Shown here in pieces: positions 60,964 through 64,000 of a stretch of DNA of 64,000 nucleotides (positions are counted from its first letter, which is position 1; every line of letters begins with the position of its first letter). The position numbers were made by a program, and so were the translations under genes. This DNA comes from Georgenia muralis (GTDB taxonomy: Bacteria; Actinomycetota; Actinomycetes; Actinomycetales; Actinomycetaceae): NCBI RefSeq assembly GCF_003814705.1, contig NZ_RKRA01000001.1, positions 2,232,001 through 2,296,000 of the forward strand, written 5' to 3'. The notes beneath the pieces were generated by a model that did not search any database, was not told the origin of the DNA, and was given only the letters and a program-made list of their open reading frames with translations.

Positions 60964-61689
60964 GTGGACAGCCACCCCGCAGCCGGCGCCACGCCCGGGC
61001 GCGCGCGGGCGGACCTGGCGGCGCTGGCCGAGCGCGGGCGGACCGGGACCATGACGCCCCTGGGCGGCCTGCACACCTACGACGCCGCCACCGCCGTCGA
61101 CTACCGCGCCGCTGCCGTCCTCGCGCTGTTCACCCCGACCGTGGCCGGCACCGAGGTCTTCCTCGTCCGCCGTGCCGACCACCTGCGCCACCACCCCGGC
61201 CAGATCGCTCTGCCCGGCGGGCGGGTGGAGCCGGACGACGCGGGGGAGGTGGGGGCGGCCCTGCGCGAGACGCAGGAGGAGACCGGCCTGGACCCGGGGC
61301 GGGTCGAGGTTCTCGGTCCGCTCCCCCCGGTCCTGGTCCCGGTGAGCCGGTACGCCGTCACCCCGGTGCTGGGCTGGACGGAGCACACCGACGTCGTCAC
61401 CGTCGTCGAGCCGGGGGAGGTGCTCCACACCCTGCGGGTCCCGGTGGGCGACCTCCTCGACCCGGCAGCCCGGGCGACGGTGCGGATCGCCGCCCCCTCG
61501 GGCGCCGTCTTCCGCAGCGCCGGCTTCCGCACGAGGAGCGGCTGGGTGTGGGGCTTCACCGGCAACCTCCTCGACCACCTCTTCGCCGAGCTCGGCTGGA
61601 CGCTCCCCTGGGACACCTCCCGTGAGGTGGTCTTCGGCTACGACGCCGCCCGCGGCCTCGCCGTCCCGCCCGCGGACGCCACGTGGTGA
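60964..61689 (+). CDS. NUDIX hydrolase, CoA pyrophosphatase-like
   Basis: Predicted hydrolase of nucleoside-diphosphate-linked compounds, 241 residues. The NUDIX box reads GGRVEPDDAGEVGAALRETQ then EETGL. The preceding RRADHLRHHPGQIALPGG is the CoA-pyrophosphatase (UPF0035) pattern, so CoA or acyl-CoA is the likely substrate. It is divergent from the exonuclease gene. Confidence 0.88.
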   Translation: MDSHPAAGATPGRARADLAALAERGRTGTMTPLGGLHTYDAATAVDYRAAAVLALFTPTVAGTEVFLVRRADHLRHHPGQIALPGGRVEPDDAGEVGAALRETQEETGLDPGRVEVLGPLPPVLVPVSRYAVTPVLGWTEHTDVVTVVEPGEVLHTLRVPVGDLLDPAARATVRIAAPSGAVFRSAGFRTRSGWVWGFTGNLLDHLFAELGWTLPWDTSREVVFGYDAARGLAVPPADATW

Positions 61690-61705
61690 GCGCGCGCCGC
61701 AGCGG

Positions 61706-61711
61706 TAGCCT
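61706..61711 (+). promoter_or_regulatory. -10 element of leaderless guaB3
   Basis: TAGCCT ends 6 nt before the GTG at 61718, with no ribosome binding site. Confidence 0.5.
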
Positions 61712-61717
61712 CGGGGC

Positions 61718-62839
61718 GTGAGCAACGAGATCGAGATCGGCCGGGCCAAGCGCGCACGACGCGCGTACAGCTTCGACGACGTCGCCGTCGTCCCCTCCCG
61801 GCGCACCCGCGACCCCGAGGACGTCTCGGTGAGCTGGCAGATCGACGCGTACCACGTGGACCTGCCGGTCCTCGCCGCGCCGATGGACTCCGTCATGAGC
61901 CCGGCCACCGCGATCGAGCTCGGCCGGCTCGGCGGCATCGGCGTCCTGGACCTCGAGGGTCTGTGGACCCGGTACGAGGACCCCGAGCCCATCCTCGCCG
62001 AGATCGCCGAGCTCTCCGAGGAGCGCTCGGTGGTGCGGATGCAGGAGCTCTACGCCGAGCCGGTCAAGCCCGAGCTCATCACGGCCCGCCTCAAGCAGGT
62101 CCGCGCCGGCGGCGTCACGGTGGCAGGGTCCTTGTCGCCGCAGCGCACCCAGGAGCACTGGCGCACGGTCGTCGAGGCTGGCGTCGACCTGTTCGTCATC
62201 CGCGGCACGACCGTCTCGGCCGAGCACGTCTCCTCCCGCGCCGAACCGCTGAACCTCAAGCGGTTCATCTACGAGCTGGACGTGCCCGTCGTCGTCGGCG
62301 GTGCGGCCACCTACACCGCGGCCCTGCACCTCATGCGCACCGGCGCCGCGGGGGTCCTCGTCGGCTTCGGCGGCGGGGCGGCGCACACCACGCGGCGCTC
62401 ACTGGGCATCCACGTCCCCATGGCGACGGCGGTGGCGGACGTGGCCGCCGCCCGGCGGGACTACCTCGACGAGTCGGGGGGCCGCTACGTCCACGTCATC
62501 GCCGACGGCAGCGTGGGCCGTTCCGGGGACCTCGTCAAGGCCATCGCCTGCGGTGCGGACGCCGTCATGCTGGGTGCTGCCCTGGCGCGAGCGAGCGAGG
62601 CGCCCGGGCGCGGGTGGCACTGGGGGTCCGAGGCGCACCACCCCGTCCTGCCCCGCGGCGAGCGTGTGCACGTGGGCACGGTGGGCTCCCTCGCGGAGAT
62701 CCTCCACGGTCCCTCGACGCAGGCGGACGGGACGGTCAACCTCATCGGCGCGCTGCGCCGGACCATGGCGACCACCGGGTACTCCGACATCAAGGAGTTC
62801 CAGCGGGTCGAGGTTGTCGTGTCCCCGTACAGCGGCTGA
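61718..62839 (+). CDS. guaB3: GuaB3 family IMP dehydrogenase-related protein
   Basis: A 373-residue TIM-barrel protein of the IMP dehydrogenase/GMP reductase superfamily without CBS domains. It starts [27 protein letters not shown] and has APMDSVM, VGGAATY and [15 protein letters not shown]. In that last loop the catalytic cysteine of GuaB (GPGSICTTR) is replaced by Ala-His, as in other GuaB3 proteins. guaB-guaB3 proximity is conserved in actinobacteria. The exact reaction is not settled from sequence. Confidence 0.9.
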   Translation: MSNEIEIGRAKRARRAYSFDDVAVVPSRRTRDPEDVSVSWQIDAYHVDLPVLAAPMDSVMSPATAIELGRLGGIGVLDLEGLWTRYEDPEPILAEIAELSEERSVVRMQELYAEPVKPELITARLKQVRAGGVTVAGSLSPQRTQEHWRTVVEAGVDLFVIRGTTVSAEHVSSRAEPLNLKRFIYELDVPVVVGGAATYTAALHLMRTGAAGVLVGFGGGAAHTTRRSLGIHVPMATAVADVAAARRDYLDESGGRYVHVIADGSVGRSGDLVKAIACGADAVMLGAALARASEAPGRGWHWGSEAHHPVLPRGERVHVGTVGSLAEILHGPSTQADGTVNLIGALRRTMATTGYSDIKEFQRVEVVVSPYSG

Positions 62840-63002
62840 CCTCGCGGCACCGCGTCGGTGCGAGCTGCGCGGACGCCGACCCGGGGCCCGCCCCGGGGTG
62901 GACGAGCCCGCGCACGAGGTGGAACCGGGCGCGACCGATGGGCCAGGATGGCAGCGACAACGGCGCGCGGGCGCGCCGTCGCGAACCAGGGATGGAGCAG
63001 CA

Positions 63003-64000
63003 GTGACGCACAGCGACCACGACTTCCGCATCGAGCACGACACGATGGGGGAGGTGAAGGTCCCGCGGGACGCGCTCTACTCCGCCCAGACCCAGCGCGC
63101 GGTCGAGAACTTCCCGATCTCCGGGCGGGGCCTGTCCGCGCACCACATCGCGGCGCTCGGGCAGGTCAAGCGCGCCGCGGCGCTGGCCAACGCCGAGCTG
63201 GGGGTCCTGCCCGAGGACGTCGCCCAGGCCGTCGCCACGGCCGCCGACGAGGTCATCGCCGGCATGCACGACCGCCACTTCCCGATCGACGTCTTCCAGA
63301 CCGGCTCCGGGACGTCATCGAACATGAACGCCAACGAGGTGGTCGCCAACCTCGCCGGCACGATCCTGGGCCGACCCGTCCACCCCAACGACCACGTCAA
63401 CGCCTCCCAGTCCTCCAACGACGTCTTCCCCTCCTCGATCCACATCGCGGCGATGCAGGCGGTCACGGAGGAGCTGCTGCCGGGGCTGGAGGTCCTCGCG
63501 GCGTCCCTCGAGCGCAAGGCGGAGGAGTTCGCCGACGTCGTGAAGTCCGGGCGCACGCACCTCATGGACGCCACACCGATCACGCTCGGCCAGGAGTTCT
63601 CCGGCTACGCCACCCAGATCCGGTACGGCATCGCCCGGGTCGAGGCGACCCTGCCGCGTCTCGCCGAGCTCCCGCTCGGCGGCACCGCCGTCGGCACCGG
63701 CATCAACACCCCGCCCGGCTTCTCCGCGCGCGTCATCGAGCTCATCGCCGAGAACACGGGTCTGCCGCTCGTGGAGGCCCGGAACCACTTCGAGGCCCAG
63801 GCCGCCCAGGACTCCCTCGTGGAGACCTCGGGGGCGCTGCGGACCATCGCGGTGTCACTGACCAAGATCGCGAACGACCTGCGGTGGATGGGCTCCGGGC
63901 CCCGGACGGGCCTGGGCGAGCTCGCCCTGCCCGACCTGCAGCCGGGCTCGTCGATCATGCCCGGCAAGGTCAACCCGGTCGTCCCCGAGGCGACCGTCAT
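63003..64000 (+). CDS. fumC: Class II fumarate hydratase, 3'-truncated by window edge
   Basis: TCA-cycle enzyme that hydrates fumarate to malate. About 332 residues are present. They begin [26 protein letters not shown] and include [29 protein letters not shown] and the superfamily signature [23 protein letters not shown] and [11 protein letters not shown] favour fumarase over aspartase. The GTG at 63003 has GGAG upstream. The end lies outside the window. Confidence 0.94.
   Translation, partial: MTHSDHDFRIEHDTMGEVKVPRDALYSAQTQRAVENFPISGRGLSAHHIAALGQVKRAAALANAELGVLPEDVAQAVATAADEVIAGMHDRHFPIDVFQTGSGTSSNMNANEVVANLAGTILGRPVHPNDHVNASQSSNDVFPSSIHIAAMQAVTEELLPGLEVLAASLERKAEEFADVVKSGRTHLMDATPITLGQEFSGYATQIRYGIARVEATLPRLAELPLGGTAVGTGINTPPGFSARVIELIAENTGLPLVEARNHFEAQAAQDSLVETSGALRTIAVSLTKIANDLRWMGSGPRTGLGELALPDLQPGSSIMPGKVNPVVPEATV

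Overview
The window is very GC-rich bacterial DNA of an actinomycete, most likely a Micrococcales-type organism. The evidence is a WhiB3/WhiD-type regulator, two DUF5709 proteins, a GuaB3 paralogue, a CIRCE-controlled groES, frequent GTG starts, many 4-base start/stop overlaps, and gene order shared with mycobacteria (rpoA-rplQ-truA-rplM-rpsI-glmM-glmS-alr-tsaE-tsaB-rimI-tsaD-groES-whiB-guaB-guaB3). The order is from sequence and family knowledge; the genus is not established. There are no rRNA genes, IS elements, phage genes or CRISPR arrays.

Region 1 (1-12.6 kb) is the end of the spc operon and the alpha operon: rpsE (cut by the window edge), rpmD, rplO, secY, adk, map, infA, rpmJ, rpsM, rpsK, rpoA, rplQ. 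Between map and infA sit two giant tandem MalT/LAL-like LuxR regulators.

Region 2 (12.6-24.5 kb) is a self-contained selenocysteine and formate dehydrogenase island between rplQ and truA. Leftward run selC (tRNA-Sec), selA, selB and a ROK-family protein. Rightward run selD, fdhA, fdhB and an nrfD-type membrane gene. fdhD lies tail-to-tail with the last of these. fdhA carries an in-frame TGA (19032-19034) followed after 11 nt by a 7-bp hairpin with a GGTCT loop, a clear bacterial SECIS. The island thus encodes the decoding tRNA, its charging enzyme, the elongation factor, the selenium donor synthetase and the selenoprotein that needs them.

Region 3 (24.5-32.9 kb) resumes the ribosomal neighbourhood: truA, two tandem DUF5709 genes, an ABC-F-like ATPase, rplM-rpsI, glmM, a DedA-family gene and coaA. 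Region 4 (33-41.5 kb) holds glmS, acpS, a bifunctional NAD(P)HX repair gene, alr, tsaE, an unrecognised membrane protein, tsaB, rimI and a rhodanese-type sulfurtransferase. Region 5 (41.6-50.3 kb) places sdhCAB and a five-gene peptide-type ABC importer between rimI and tsaD, which are neighbours in many actinobacteria.

Region 6 (50.4-64 kb) has tsaD, a PadR regulator with a membrane partner that appears frameshifted at its start, a YbdK-type ligase, a zinc alcohol dehydrogenase, a SAM methyltransferase, CIRCE-groES (no groEL next to it), a duplicated hairpin/tandem-repeat block, whiB, a MerR-type regulator, guaB, an exonuclease, a NUDIX hydrolase, guaB3 and the start of fumC. A recurrent theme is a TAnnnT hexamer placed 6-8 nt before the start codon with no ribosome binding site, suggesting that about ten genes are transcribed as leaderless mRNAs.
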